From contig JAKGHH010000002.1 in the NCBI GenBank assembly GCA_022828595.1, positions 37,728,222 to 37,792,221 on the forward strand: 64,000 nucleotides of DNA. Reading direction: 5' to 3'. This DNA comes from Nelumbo lutea (taxonomy: Eukaryota; Streptophyta; Magnoliopsida; Proteales; Nelumbonaceae). Positions within the stretch are counted from its first letter, which is position 1. Each line of letters begins with the position of its first letter. Shown here piece after piece: positions 10,620-21,690 of the stretch. The position numbers and the translations under genes were made by a program. The notes below the pieces were generated by a model that was not told where the DNA came from, did not search any database, and saw nothing but the letters and a program-made list of their open reading frames with translations.

Positions 10620-11765
10620 TTTTTTAAGGAAGATTATTAACAAAGACAAGAGGATATCAAGAGATGGGGGAGGGATTGGGATAAGATCTCAGATTTGACA
10701 TCACTAAGATCTGAGAGAGAGAAGATTATCAAAATATCAACTTAATGAGTTGTAGCTTTTTCTCTCCACTCGTGAAAGTTTTGTCCTCTCCCTGTCTATG
10801 AGAGTTTGTGCCCTTGTATGCTTGTCTTTTTCATGTTTTTGAGCGTTAATATTCATCTTTTTTCGATAGCTTTCACATGTCGAATACTCTTTACCCTACT
10901 ATTTTCTCTTGTCTGCGATGAATCAACATATGGAGGTGTTATCATTGATGGATGAAGAGGAGGAAGAACTGATCCTGGAACAGGGGACCGAGAGTGCAAG
11001 TTTGGTGAGATGCGACATGTGCCTAGTTGGTCGTTTCCTCACTAACAGAAGTATCAACTTCAATGTCACGAAGCACAGAATGACAAGTATTTGGCGTCCA
11101 GGGAAGGGGTATGTATTAAAGATATATCTGATCAACATTTTTTATTTCAGTTCTTTCCTAGTGTGGATTTAAAACGTGTCTTGGAGGGTGGTCCCTGGAC
11201 TTATGATAATCATGTCCTATTGCTACACCATTTGAAACTAGGAGAGATCCCTAATCAAATACCTTTATTTCATGTTGATTATTGGGTGCAAGTTTACGAC
11301 CTACCAATAGGCTTTATGTCTATAAACGTGGGAAAACAATTAGGTAATTTCATTGGGGAGTTTGTAGAATATGATGACAACAACAACTCGGGGTTGTGGA
11401 GGAACTTTATGAGAACAAAGGTTCGGGTGGACGTGAGGAATCCCTTGAAGCGATGGAAGAAGATCAGAAAGATGGGTGGAGAATGATCGTTGGTGAAATT
11501 TAAGTATGAAAGGTTGAGCCACTTCTGTTTCATTTGTGGCTCCTTGGTGCATATAGATCGATTTTGTGACAAATTATTATCTGCAAATGACGAAGAAGTC
11601 AACAAGAAATGGGGTAATGGTTGCGAGCGCCAGACAGACAAACCAACGTGCATAGTGGAGAACAGTGGTTACGGGATAATGATACGGGAATACAGAGTGA
11701 GGATGGTAAGTGGCATTAAGTTAGGGCTGAAAATATGGGATCGTGCATGCCTAATATGAATAACG
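10620..11765 (+). pseudogene. Plant LINE (L1-type) ORF1 relic: DUF4283 plus zinc knuckle
   Basis: The start is probably the ATG at 10918 (MNQHMEVLSLMDEEEEELIL). A DUF4283-like domain follows: LVGRFLTNRSINFNVTKHRM, then FLFQFFPSVDLKRVLEGGPW, then YWVQVYDLPIGFMS. After an in-frame stop at about 11484 comes a zinc knuckle of the zf-CCHC_4 type (LSHFCFICGSLVHIDRFC). ORF1 proteins of this family bind element RNA. Frames change near 11100, and the copy is cut off near 11765, where RLK 3'-flank sequence begins. No reverse transcriptase is present, so it is a truncated, inactive LINE. The 300 bp before the ATG is a plausible 5' untranslated region. Confidence 0.75.
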
Positions 11766-12195
11766 GTTTGGGGTAGTCTTTTCCATTAATGTAACATTTG
11801 AATACAGTAAAGTTACATTTCCTTCCTTGTCTCATTTGCTTCACTCTATCTCAGAATTCATTTTTTGATCGTACAGTTAGATCAGTATGAAGGGGAAAGA
11901 TGGTGAAGATGTTAAATTCACGAGGGTGATTTTGTGGCATGCATGTCAGATTTCAGAGTCCAAGTCCAAGTCAATGAGGGAGTTTTTTCTTTTTTCTAAT
12001 ATTTTTAAATCTTTCTGTGCAAAAGTCGATCCTATTAATGTTTAGTGGTTGAGGTGAAATGATTTGCCTGATGGAAACTACTAACCTGCTAGCTAATATG
12101 ATAACCGAAAAAGGATCCATTTTCTCTTATATTTTTTAATTTTTGGTGATTTATCTGAAAGATTGAACTCGTCCTTAACCGAAAAAGAATTATAT
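11766..12195. repeat. RLK 3'-flank relic (duplicate of 56.78-57.5 kb)
   Basis: TTCCATTAATGTAACATTTG near 11780 and the next 100 bp match the 3' flank of gene C (56780-56880). The AATAAA of gene C (56808) reads AGTAAA here. The block runs into the AT-rich repeat, as it does downstream of gene C. No gene is present. Confidence 0.7.
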
Positions 12196-13765
12196 TTAAC
12201 TAGAGGGGACTCGTGTCATGCATGGAAAAATCTGAAAGATTGAATAATTTTATTTATTATTAATTAATTAATAAATTAATAATTATAATTTTCTGTTAAT
12301 TAACTAAAAATATTCAATGTTATTATTAATATTTAAAATTTTAATAAGTGTATTTTTCATTTAATGTTGATTTACAAAAAGAAGTTATTGTTAATTTAAT
12401 TAATATGGACAAATATTTTTTAATAAATTTAATCTTATTAACCATTTTTATGAATTTTAATAATAATTATTATTTTTATTAATTTTAAATGAAATTTTGA
12501 TTGACTTTAAATAAATAGAAATAATTACAAAAGCAAGCATTTTTATTAATTTCACTAATAATTAATAATTATGTAGGATTGGCAATGGGGTGGAGCACCC
12601 CATCCCTGTCTCCGCTCCGTAGTCAAGACACTCTACCCAATCCCTGTCCCATCCTAGTGTTAGGCAAGTTCAAGGCAAGGCGGGACCCACTCCTCGTGAG
12701 GGACGAGGAGTCCTCAAATTTCCCTGCCTTATCTTTAGTGTCAGGCGAATTCAGGGCAAGGCCCCCACTCCTCATCAAGGATGGGAAATCCTCGAATTTT
12801 CCCTACCCTGTCCCCAGTGTCAAACGAGCTCAAGGCAAGGCACTCGCTCCTCGTCAACCCAATATTTATTTTGATGACAAAAATGATCGAAAGGATATAT
12901 TGAGTATCAACCACATGGTAAATTTTTAAAAGTATATTAAATTGTCTTTAATTTTCAAAAAAAGTAATTCTATGAAAAATTTGGAAAATTTATTACATTT
13001 GTGTAATTTTGAAAACTTGTTCAAATTTATTTTTAAATTGTTATTAAATAATTTATTTTCTTTTTAAATGTTTACTTATAGAATTACACGAATTTATCTT
13101 ATATTTGCTAATATAAACTAATTAATAGTTTCCTTTTCCATTATTATACTAATTTATCTTATTAATTTGTGTAATAAATTTTCCTAAAACTTTAAAAACA
13201 TTCTAATAATTTACAATAATCATTTAATACATTGTAAATAAACTTTCAAAATTTTTCTAAAAGTGCAATATTATATCTTTTAATTTCTAAACTGTTATTT
13301 TATGAAAATGTAGTTTTATGAAAATTTTTGAAAATATTAAGGAGATTTATTGTAAATTATTTAAATTTTTATTAAATATTTATTTTTATGAAGTAGTTTA
13401 CTAACAAAATTACAATAATTTATCTTTTATTTTCCATTATAAATTAATTAATAATTTCACCTTCCGACATTATAATATTTTATTCCCTGCATTCCATTGG
13501 TAACTATAATAACAATAATAACTCAAATTTCAATTTTGTTGATAATTATTAAATATAATTATCACTTTTATAGAAATTAATTAATGGGTTTTCAATTTTT
13601 ATAAAATATTGTTAATTAACATAAGTATAACAACATTTACCCAAAATACTTTAAAAAGTTATGATGAGTTAATTAATGATAGTATTTATTAATTTTTGGT
13701 AATTTTCTAACTATATTTATTAACTTTTGATAATAATATTATTTAATATTCATTAAATATGGATT
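12196..13765. repeat. AT-rich dispersed repeat with a GC-rich core, copy 1
   Basis: About 1.5 kb of AT-rich sequence (TTATTAATTAATTAATAAAT near 12256) surrounding a GC-rich core at about 12575-12870 (GGCAATGGGGTGGAGCACCC, then repeated CACTCCTCGT/GGCAAGGC motifs). Copies 2 and 3 are at 21685 and about 57515. A short ORF in the core is not conserved in length and I do not call it a gene. The repeat class is unknown. Confidence 0.8.
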
Positions 13766-14500
13766 TGTGAGAACTTTTCTGAGAAAGCCTGAATCTAGCC
13801 CGAAAAAGGTTGGCCCTGGTGCTTTAGGCCCGAGCCCGACTAGAAATTTGAAAACGAATTTCTTTTTCTTTTTTTGTTTAATAGAAAAGTGTTTTATTTA
13901 TATTAAAAACCTTCAAAACTCAAAAATAATAAACATCTCACTATTACTTGAAAAAAACAAAAGAAGAAGAAAGAAAAAATATTGTATATATAATTTTTAT
14001 TGCTTAATATATCGTATCAAGTCGGGCTCGGGCTCGGGCTGGGGCTGGGCTTTTTTGAGAAAGCCTGAACCCAGTCCGAAAAAAGGTTGGGCCTGCCCGA
14101 GCCTGAATTTGCATGCCTAAAATTATGACCAAGTTCGACTTAATAACTGGCCGAATCAGGCCATCCTGTTGGGCTACCCAACCCATGAACGATGTCAATA
14201 AAAGTAGAGTAGGGATGCCCAAAGATTATGTTTGGGTTGGATCCTAGGCTGTGCAAATCAAAACTAATTTGAATGGGCTGGACCGTCTAATAAGATATGT
14301 CGAATTGTACGGTCCAGACTTAATAGTTTAAAGTATTTATTGGATTGGATTGAATTTAGATCTGTAACTGATTTATCTTGAATTAATGGGTGAGGTTGAA
14401 CTAATATTTAGTCTATTGACAGAAGATAAGGCTAGCGGTGTCGATAGATCGAGTTGAATTAAAACTAATTTAAACAAATTGCACAGTTCAATAATACATC
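13766..14500. repeat. TE-derived repeats, including a dispersed repeat shared with 63.7-64.0 kb
   Basis: GAGAAAGCCTGAA occurs near 13780 and 14058, bracketing an AT-rich stretch, with GGGCTCGGGCTCGGGCTGGG near 14025. From about 14228 to 14495 the sequence (TTTGGGTTGGATC, then CTAATTTGAATGGGCTGGAC) matches 63725-64000. No gene is recognised. Confidence 0.6.
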
Positions 14501-16245
14501 AAATTAAATAAATCCAGTCCAAAATATTTATCAAATTAGACCGAAGTTGATCCATCTATAATAAATTCATGTTGAACTGGATCGGATAGGACCAATATCA
14601 AGTCCATTGACAGCCCCAAATGAAATTCTGGACCACATGAGTTGTTCTCTTTAGTTTAACTTGGGCCTATATTTATATATGTCTGCTGCTCCAGCACGTC
14701 GAAATTAACCCAATACACACGAACAATATAATTCTCGACTTATTACTGTCGTTATCCAAATTCTTTTCAACATGCATCAACCACGGACTTTTGATTTTTT
14801 CATACATCCCATCTAGTTTAGTGGCTCTCAATTTAGAATTTTACAAACAAACATAGACATGCAAATCAAATATATTTTCTTGTATTTTGAGGAAAAACTT
14901 GTATTAATTCATTTATTATATATAATTGACTTGCGCGAGCTTATGGGGGCTATGGCCATCATTTATCATGCATGGGTTACCACATAATACACGGCTTGCC
15001 TACCCCTGTTGTGTAATCCCATGAATCGATTGCGAGACATGGACGACACCGATCCTACTACATTTGAATTTGAAGACTTGGAAATAATTTTATCCAGTCT
15101 TATAGCAACGAATATATATGACAACCTGATTTTTCCGCACGTCACGTTTATTTTGTTCCCTCTCAATTTAGAATTTTATAATCAATCTGAATAAATGATT
15201 AGGTGGCAAATTGATTCGGCCATGCTGTTTTTATCTAGCTTTATCAACTGTTCTATCACATCTGGATCGAATATATCATTCGGGATTTCCTACTCACTTT
15301 TCTTATCTGTCCTTTACCACCCTGAATTGGAGTCACACATCTCTATTGTAAATTGTGAGGTATGTGATTTCAATTCACTGCTGTTAGAGAGTGGGTAGAA
15401 AAAGTGAATAAAAAGTAGAGTGAGTAGAAAAAGTGAATAAAAAATCTGGGCTCCGAATATACAGCATAATGTGGTGAAGATGCTAAAAATTATACGTGAC
15501 CGAGGCCCACAAAATTAAAATCAATCCAAAGGTGGAATTATTTGAACGATTGCTACGTGTAGACCCCATACCCCATAGTTGAAGACTTAGAACTGTTTTT
15601 ATCCCTAGCATCAAAATAGTACTAAAGCCTGATTTTTCCAACAAGTCACACAATATTTAGTTTGGTCACTCTCGACTTAGAATTTTATGATCAAACATAA
15701 AGTTAAATACTTTTTCTTCAACTATGATTTTTCAATGGAGGTTTAAAATTGATTTTTCCACAATTGAAGGTGTGTAACCTGTTTTCCTTTCTTCATACGT
15801 TACATCTATTCACTTACTCTCAAAATTGAAGAAAGACAACACAATTGAAGACTTGGAATTAATTTTTCTACAAGTTACAGTCGCTCTCAACCTAGTACCA
15901 GAGAATTTTCCACCAGTTTCATTCTCATATTTCACATCTCATATTTTGTATAGTGGGGCCAGTGATGCGAATAGTGCTCTACGTTTACTTCAAACATTCA
16001 CAATTTGCAGTTTTATAAATATATATATCTTCAAAGAATGCGGAATATGACTTGAGCTATGGAGGCAAATTGTGTACAGAAAAAAACAAACGAAGTTTAT
16101 GCATGAAATCCATCCTAAAACCACGCTAGAATGCATGCAAGTGCCCACATCCAAAGATCCAACTGACAGATGTACCGTGTTTTTAAGGACACTTGCATTC
16201 AAAATGTATATGAATTGGATGCCTTAAAATGATGTTTAGCTTGTT
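14501..16245. repeat. Intergenic region with a copy of the RLK upstream module
   Basis: 15460-15990 repeats the upstream module of gene C: GTAGACCCCATACCCCATAG, CCCTAGCATCAAAA, ATTTTATGATCAAACATAAA, and GGGGCCAGTGATGCGAATAG. 16040-16240 matches 52555-52760 (CCCACATCCAAAGATCCAAC). 14500-15460 holds no recognisable gene, and its short ORFs have no family resemblance. Confidence 0.6.
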
Positions 16246-16416
16246 TATTAATGAATTAATAAGACATTAATTAACTTGACCATCAGTATCTCCACCCCTC
16301 GGATAACACCCGTGGCCTCTGACATGTACTCTCTTCTTACTCATTGGTTGGACACATCGGCCTCGACCAGAAGTGAAGTTACCTTGTTGCCCTCGACCCC
16401 ATCCTAGGCAGCAACA

Positions 16417-16434
16417 ATTGACGTTGTCTGTGCA
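16417..16434 (+). other. Decayed primer-binding site of a Tat element
   Basis: After an LTR-like end (...GCAGCAACA at 16416) comes AT-TGACGTTGTCTGTG. It aligns with the better-preserved site of the element at 40070-40084 (TGGCATCGTCTGTGGG on the minus strand). Both are preceded by 2 nt after the LTR end. The differences are mostly transitions. The tRNA primer is not identified. Confidence 0.5.
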
Positions 16435-16492
16435 AACTGTTCTTAAGACTTCCCCTAAGAAAGCATCTAACTCAAACAACTAAGATTCCGAG

Positions 16493-17900
16493 ATGGTTAA
16501 CAAACAAGATACTAACCAAAATGCTCAAAACTTGGTAATCATTGACCAATTTAAACTGGTCATCGATAGATTGAACAACATAACTTAGAGATTGGACGAG
16601 GTGGGGCACCTAGCAGGTGGCTGCCGGCATGGTGTGCGGCTGCCCCATTGGGAGCCAAGGGCAGCATAGTAGGCGCTCCACCCACGTGCCACTGGTCCAA
16701 CAACCAATCGGCCTTAGAAAGGCGACCCCTCAACATCCAATAGTAGTAGCCGATGGACAAGCAAGCCCCCGTCGAAGACATCCCGCCTCCCTAGCCAAGG
16801 GGAGATGATTCAGTTGGGTCCTGTGATAACCGTTGGGATCGCAACCGCTACCACTGTGTAGAGAGCAACCAGGACGAAGGCAGGTGCTCTGGTCACTACA
16901 GTCCTCCTCCGAGGGCTGGCGATCGATGCTACCCCTCTCCCTCACCAATATCGCACCTCGCGATCTTCTCAATGATCGTAGACACCAAAGAGCCCAAGAT
17001 GTATTAGCGTCCAAGAACTGAGGGAACCGGGCCGACCCCTTCCGTGTCAGAGAAAACCAGGACAAGGCCTAGGCTCCCATCGACCGATGTCTTGGTGACC
17101 TACAGGCGCAGATCGACGCCATTCAAGACGAGATCCGATAGGTGAAGGAGGGCCGAGGTGAGGCCTCCACCAATAAGAACCCTCGTCCACCTGAATGGAT
17201 GCCTTTACTAATTCCATCACCTCGAAGCCGCTCCCGCCCCATTTCAAGGCTCCCACCTTGGAGAGCTTCAAGCACTCATTCTTCTCTACGGGTACTCTGA
17301 TGCCCTGACGTGCCGAGCTTTCTAATTCACTTTGATGGGAGTTGCATGCAAATGGTTCTCCACTCTCCTCTCTCGATCCGTCAACTTGTGGGAGCAATTT
17401 TCCGACCCCTTCCTCTCCCACTTCATTAGTAGTTGACGGTATCAGAAGACCGTCATCTCACTCATGTCGATCAAGCAAAATCATAGAGAGAGCCTCCGAG
17501 CTTACATCAACTACTTTAAGAAGGAAGAGCTCGAAGTCCGAGACCTCGACCCATCAGTCTCCATGCATGCTACAATCAACGGCCTTTGGCCTAGGCCCCT
17601 CAAATGGTCCATCTCCAAGATGGCGCCCAAGAACAAGGTGGAAGTTTTGAAAAAGGTGTAAAAGTACATTGCCACTGAAGAAGTTGAGGCCAGTGAGCGC
17701 CTCCATGAACCTGAGGCCAACCCCAGCCGAGGGGCCTCGAAGAAGAAGAGGAAGGAAAGAGATGGCCACAACCATAACCACCACATCAACAACAAAGACA
17801 ATGATAAGAAGCTGCCAGCCCCTTCTTTCAACAAATACACTCCACTGAACTCCACCCGAACGCACATACTCATGAAATAGGGAAGGAGGATTATATGAAG
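16493..17900 (+). pseudogene. gag: Retrotransposon gag, broken
   Basis: Structural (capsid-like) protein of the Tat element. The ATG at 16493 opens MVNKQDTNQNAQNLVIIDQF and hits a stop at 16586. Further on, a gag core is readable in changing frames: FTNSITSKPLPPHF near 17208, SIKQNHRESLRAYINYF at 17467, then SMHATINGLWPRPLKWSISK and VEVLKKV near 17650. It matches the Ty3/gypsy retrotrans_gag pattern (ESLRxYxxRF...). A basic, His/Asn-rich tail follows at 17740-17830. Several frameshifts and stops make it non-coding. Confidence 0.7.
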
Positions 17901-18002
17901 TGGCTGGCCAAGATGAAGAGGAACCCCAAGAGGGGAAACCAGGTAACTAAAAAAACCGAGGCCAGAAGATGCCATCACCTTCATTGACGACAACATACAT
18001 GT

Positions 18003-18236
18003 GTGGTGTCACTGCCCCATGACGATGTGTTGGTAATATCTGTCACCATCGCCAACTACATGGTAAAGAGAGTCCTTGTAGACAGTAACTTCTCAATCGA
18101 CATCCTTCTCTATGATGCCTATGTGAAGATGCAATTGACTCCAAATCAGCTCCAACCTGCTGAGATGTCACTAGTCGGATTCTTCGGGATAGTCACCAAT
18201 CTCTCGAGGGTAAGATATCCCTACCCGTCATTGTAG
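18003..18236 (+). pseudogene. Retrotransposon aspartic protease fragment
   Basis: Reads PHDDVLVISVTIANYMVKRV then LVDSNFSIDILLYDAYVKM, as in Tat-lineage proteases, where the active-site loop usually reads (I/V)D(N/T)GSS(A/V)DIL. Here the loop is D-S-N-F-S, so the catalytic loop is altered. The reading frame stops at 18236. It follows gag in the normal order. Confidence 0.6.
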
Positions 18237-18300
18237 GGCAGAGCCCCGACCCTCCTACATTTTTCTAATGAATAGAAGACCTATGCCTCGCATTGGGAGC

Positions 18301-19990
18301 TCCAGTGACATCCAAATGTATGATTGATTATGTAAATAAGTCTAGTGGAATTTTTGTGAATAAATTACACAAGTTCTTCTCACCTCGGCTTGAATCTTTG
18401 GTGTATATGCTCTCATCTTGGTCGAACGACCGGTCGTAACACACAACTAGGGGTGACAATTTTTCATCCAACCCACTGAATCCACCCAACCTGCCCATTT
18501 ACTTGGTGGATTGGAAATGGGTTGATCACCCATTGAGTCAATTTGAATGGGTTGGGTTGCGGATAACCATTGGGTTGACCACTAAAGATATAAGTATTAA
18601 TTCCTTAGCCATTTTATTTTTTAAATTTCTTCATTTGAATGAAATAATTTATAATTAGTGCATCAATTTTCAATTAATTATTGACTAAAATTAGTTTTGT
18701 CTCAAAGCAAAACACTTCACCCAAATAGACATAAATCCAAATCAACTTGACCCAACTTTGGACCATTTCAACTTGGTCTAAATATGAACAGATCCGATCG
18801 CCTCGGTTCAGTTCATTAGGGTCGGTCAGCCTTGTCCAAACCTGACCTGACCCAGGGTAGGCTGATCTGGGTTGACCTGAATCTAAAACGGGTCCGGGTG
18901 GGATGGTTCCGTCACGCCCAACCTGAAATCCGCTCTACTTTTTTTTCCGGTCTGGCTAGTACCCACACAACCTGATCCGTATCTGTACCATTCCGATTTA
19001 TTTCTCTTGGCCCACTTTGGGCCAGTCGGTCCGGTCCCAAATCCATTCACAAACCTGATATGGGCTGGTCTAAGTCAATCTGCCGTTGTTTGAACCAGTC
19101 CGGTCGAACCAGACCAGACTGATCCAGACCTAAATGGTTCAATCACCCTTGATGCGATTAGCTCGAAGACAATCCAAATAAATAGTTTAGTTGGTTTGAC
19201 CGGTTTGAACCTAAGTGGTTTGGTCAAACCCGAAACCCAAACATAGTTATATGACTTTACCGCTTATATAAAAATAATATAAATGTAATGTGATTTCACC
19301 ACTTGTTTAGACAGGACTTGACTAGATTATATTGGAATCCCCTTCGATGATACGGTTGTATTAAATGCTTTATTACCCATTTGGGAGGTATGAACAATGA
19401 AGTGTAGCAGCTTCCGGTTTCCTAAGATGGTCTCCACACTTGCATTCTAACATAAGTTAGGAGAAAATCAAATCGGCTGTGTTTTGCATCCCAATTTGAT
19501 GCTCATCATACGAATACGAGTGAAAATGCCAATGTTCTTCATATATGAACACGCCATCAGACCTGATCACGAGTCGGGATTTAAGCCTGACTTTACACTA
19601 CTATTTTGAGTTTGGGCTTCATGCCGAGTGGCCCAAGCCCATCAGAATTTTCATTAAAGCCAAGTCCAAGTCGACCATGAACAGGTCTATGTGCCATGCA
19701 CGCTGTATCCATAAGAAACACTGATATGTTCAGTCTCTTTTAAATAGCTTCCCCAACTACATGATGATTTATTGAAGACATACACACAGAGAATTATAAA
19801 TAATTTATAATGCAACACATGCTCAACCTGAGTGTCTTCTTTGTACCAGCTCAATCCAAATGCAGAAGCCCTCCCAAACAGACCTAGCGAAAAGTAATAC
19901 CTTAAGCCATTTAATTGATAGTGATTTGCCCATAGCTGAAGACCAAGTCTTAATTTCTTTTTAATAAAAAACCAAAGTTTTTCTTATTGG
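18301..19990. other. Intergenic region, TE-derived, no gene seen
   Basis: From 18449 the sequence begins TAGGGGTGACAATTTTTC, which resembles an hAT end, but I find no matching far end. 18780-19230 is full of degenerate GGTCCGGT/AACCGGTC-like words, typical of MITE remnants. 19310-19990 has no recognisable gene. Near 19922 GATTTGCCCATAGCTGAAGA matches the distal promoter of gene C (GATTTGCCAATAGCTC near 52910). Confidence 0.5.
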
Positions 19991-20015
19991 AGATTTTGTT
20001 CCCATGTTCCCACAT

Positions 20016-20025
20016 TAATATAAAA
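20016..20025 (+). promoter_or_regulatory. TATA box of LRR gene A
   Basis: TAATATAAAATCCCC lies about 80 bp before the ATG at 20096. Gene C has TTATATATATAACTCCCC in the corresponding place. Confidence 0.6.
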
Positions 20026-20095
20026 TCCCCATCTATCATCAACCTCCTCACACAACCTAAACCCACTTTTTGATTCCATAATTGCACTCCACAAC

Positions 20096-21690
20096 ATGAC
20101 TCGGTCGTCCTTCCTAGGATCTCAGATAATTGCAAAGTCCCTCACTCTGGTAGTGGTATTAGTGATCCTGTTGGGTGCACTCTTACCAAAGTGTTGCTTT
20201 TCTGAAGCCTTTGCCATACCAGAAGCCAAAGCTCTCCTCAAATGGAAAGCCAGTCTTCCTGGTCACACTAACGCTCTCCTCTCTTCCTGGAGACCATTAG
20301 TTCCTAATGGTAATAATTCCACCAACTCTTCTTCTCAGTACGACCTGTGCAATTGGGTTGGAATTACTTGCGATGAAGCAGGAAGACTTAAGAATATAAC
20401 CCTATCAAGTATGGGTTTGCAAGGTACGCTTCATAACTTCAACTTTTCATCCTTCTCAGACCATCTTCATTTTGATCATACCAACAACACTCTCTCTGGC
20501 ATCATTCCGTCTCAGATTTGTAAACTCTCCAAACTCAGCTACCTTGGCCTTTCTATCAATCAGTTCTCTGGAAATGTTCCGTTTGAAATCAGTCTGTTAG
20601 AAAGTCTCCAAATGTTGTATCTTGACCAAAATAGTCTCAGCGGAGCAATACCTTCAGATATAGGACAGCTAAGGTATCTTACTCGATTAAAGTTGTCCTC
20701 TAATAACCTGACTGGTTCCATCCCTCGCTCTGTGGAAAATTTGACAAAACTGACCATTTTGCACCTATTCAATAATTCGTTATATGGCTCCATTCCTTCA
20801 GAAATAGGAAAGTTGAAATCACTAACCGAGTTAGTCTTGTTCAAGAATAATCTTAATGGTTCCATCCCTGCATCTTTAGGTAATATGAGTGGATTAATAA
20901 CTTTCTACCTTTTCAAAAATAAACTTTCAGGTCTCATTCCAGAAGAGATAGGAAATTTGAAAGATCTTATTGAAATACAAATTTCCAATAACTATTTATT
21001 TGGTTCAATTCCTTCTTCTTTGGGAAATTTAACAAAACTGGAGTCTTTGTTCCTATTCAATAATTTACTACATGGCTCCATCCCTTCAGATATAGGAAGG
21101 CTGAAATCACTCATTGATCTACCCTTATACACAAATAACCTCAGTGGTTCCATCCCTACATCTCTAGGTAATTTGAGCAGCCTAATCACTCTCTTCCTAT
21201 ATGGAAATCAACTTTCAGGCTCTATTCCTCAAGAGATTGGAAATTTGAAAGATCTTGCTGAAATAGACTTGTCTTATAACCATTTAATTGGTTCCTTGCC
21301 TTCCTCTTTAGGAAATTTAACAAAACTGACTATCTTGAACCTATCCAACAATTCATTATATGGCTTGTTCCCTTCAACAATAGGAAATTTGTGGAAGTTG
21401 GTTGAGTTACAGATTCCCAACAACAATTTCTTTGGTTATTTGCCACCACATATGTGCAAGGGTGGGCCACTTGAAAGATTTACTGCATTTAACAACCATT
21501 TCACAGGTCTCATTCAAAAAGTGTTGAAAAATTGCACAAACTTGGCCAGAGTTCGACTTGAAAATAACGAACTAACTGCAGACATGTCAGAAGATTTTGG
21601 TGTCTATCCTAATTTGGATTACATAGATTTGAGCCATAACAAGTTGCATGGTGAGATCACTAAAAGTTGGGGTGGATGCCAGAGTTTAAT
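20096..21690 (+). pseudogene. LRR receptor-like kinase gene A (MIK2-like), truncated after the LRR domain
   Basis: Cell-surface receptor of the LRR class, similar to MDIS1-interacting receptor-like kinase 2. An N-terminal signal peptide with core SLTLVVVLVILLGALL covers about residues 14-35. The LRRNT cap follows (EAKALLKWKASLPGH; CNWVGITCDEAGR), then about 17 plant-type LRRs (LxGxIPxxIGNLxxL). The usual first LRR appears altered (SDHLHFDHTNNTLSGIIP). In the last LRRs (SWGGCQSL) the gene runs into the AT-rich repeat at about 21685-21690 and stops at 21724 after a few repeat-encoded residues. Transmembrane and kinase parts are missing. The 531-codon remainder could encode a secreted LRR protein, but truncation by a repeat argues for a pseudogene. 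The start is supported by the TATA box and signal peptide. Confidence 0.88.

Larger units (their letters stand above)
16260..18300 (+). mobile_element. 5' half of a degenerate Tat-lineage retrotransposon (LTR end, PBS, gag, protease)
   Basis: Order: possible LTR end (to 16416), primer-binding site, leader, gag (16493 to about 17900) and aspartic protease (about 18000-18240). It inserted into RLK upstream sequence, since 16040-16240 matches the gene C promoter region. Reverse transcriptase and integrase are absent. Sequence after about 18300 no longer resembles pol. Confidence 0.75.

Noticed and set aside
12579..12929. ORF in the GC-rich core of the AT-rich repeat
   Set aside because: Present in three copies with differing lengths and frames and no recognisable domain.
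16617..17421. Short ORFs on both strands of the 16-17 kb region as host genes
   Set aside because: The region is the gag leader and gag of a decayed Tat element, and the frames are fragments or antisense shadows.
18449..19230. hAT element starting TAGGGGTGACAA
   Set aside because: Only one end-like sequence was found. No inverse end or target duplication could be matched.
20560..21189. Minus-strand ORFs inside LRR gene A (and at 8841-9038 and 32901-33110)
   Set aside because: Shadows of the LRR coding strand. The repetitive LRR codons leave the reverse frame open.
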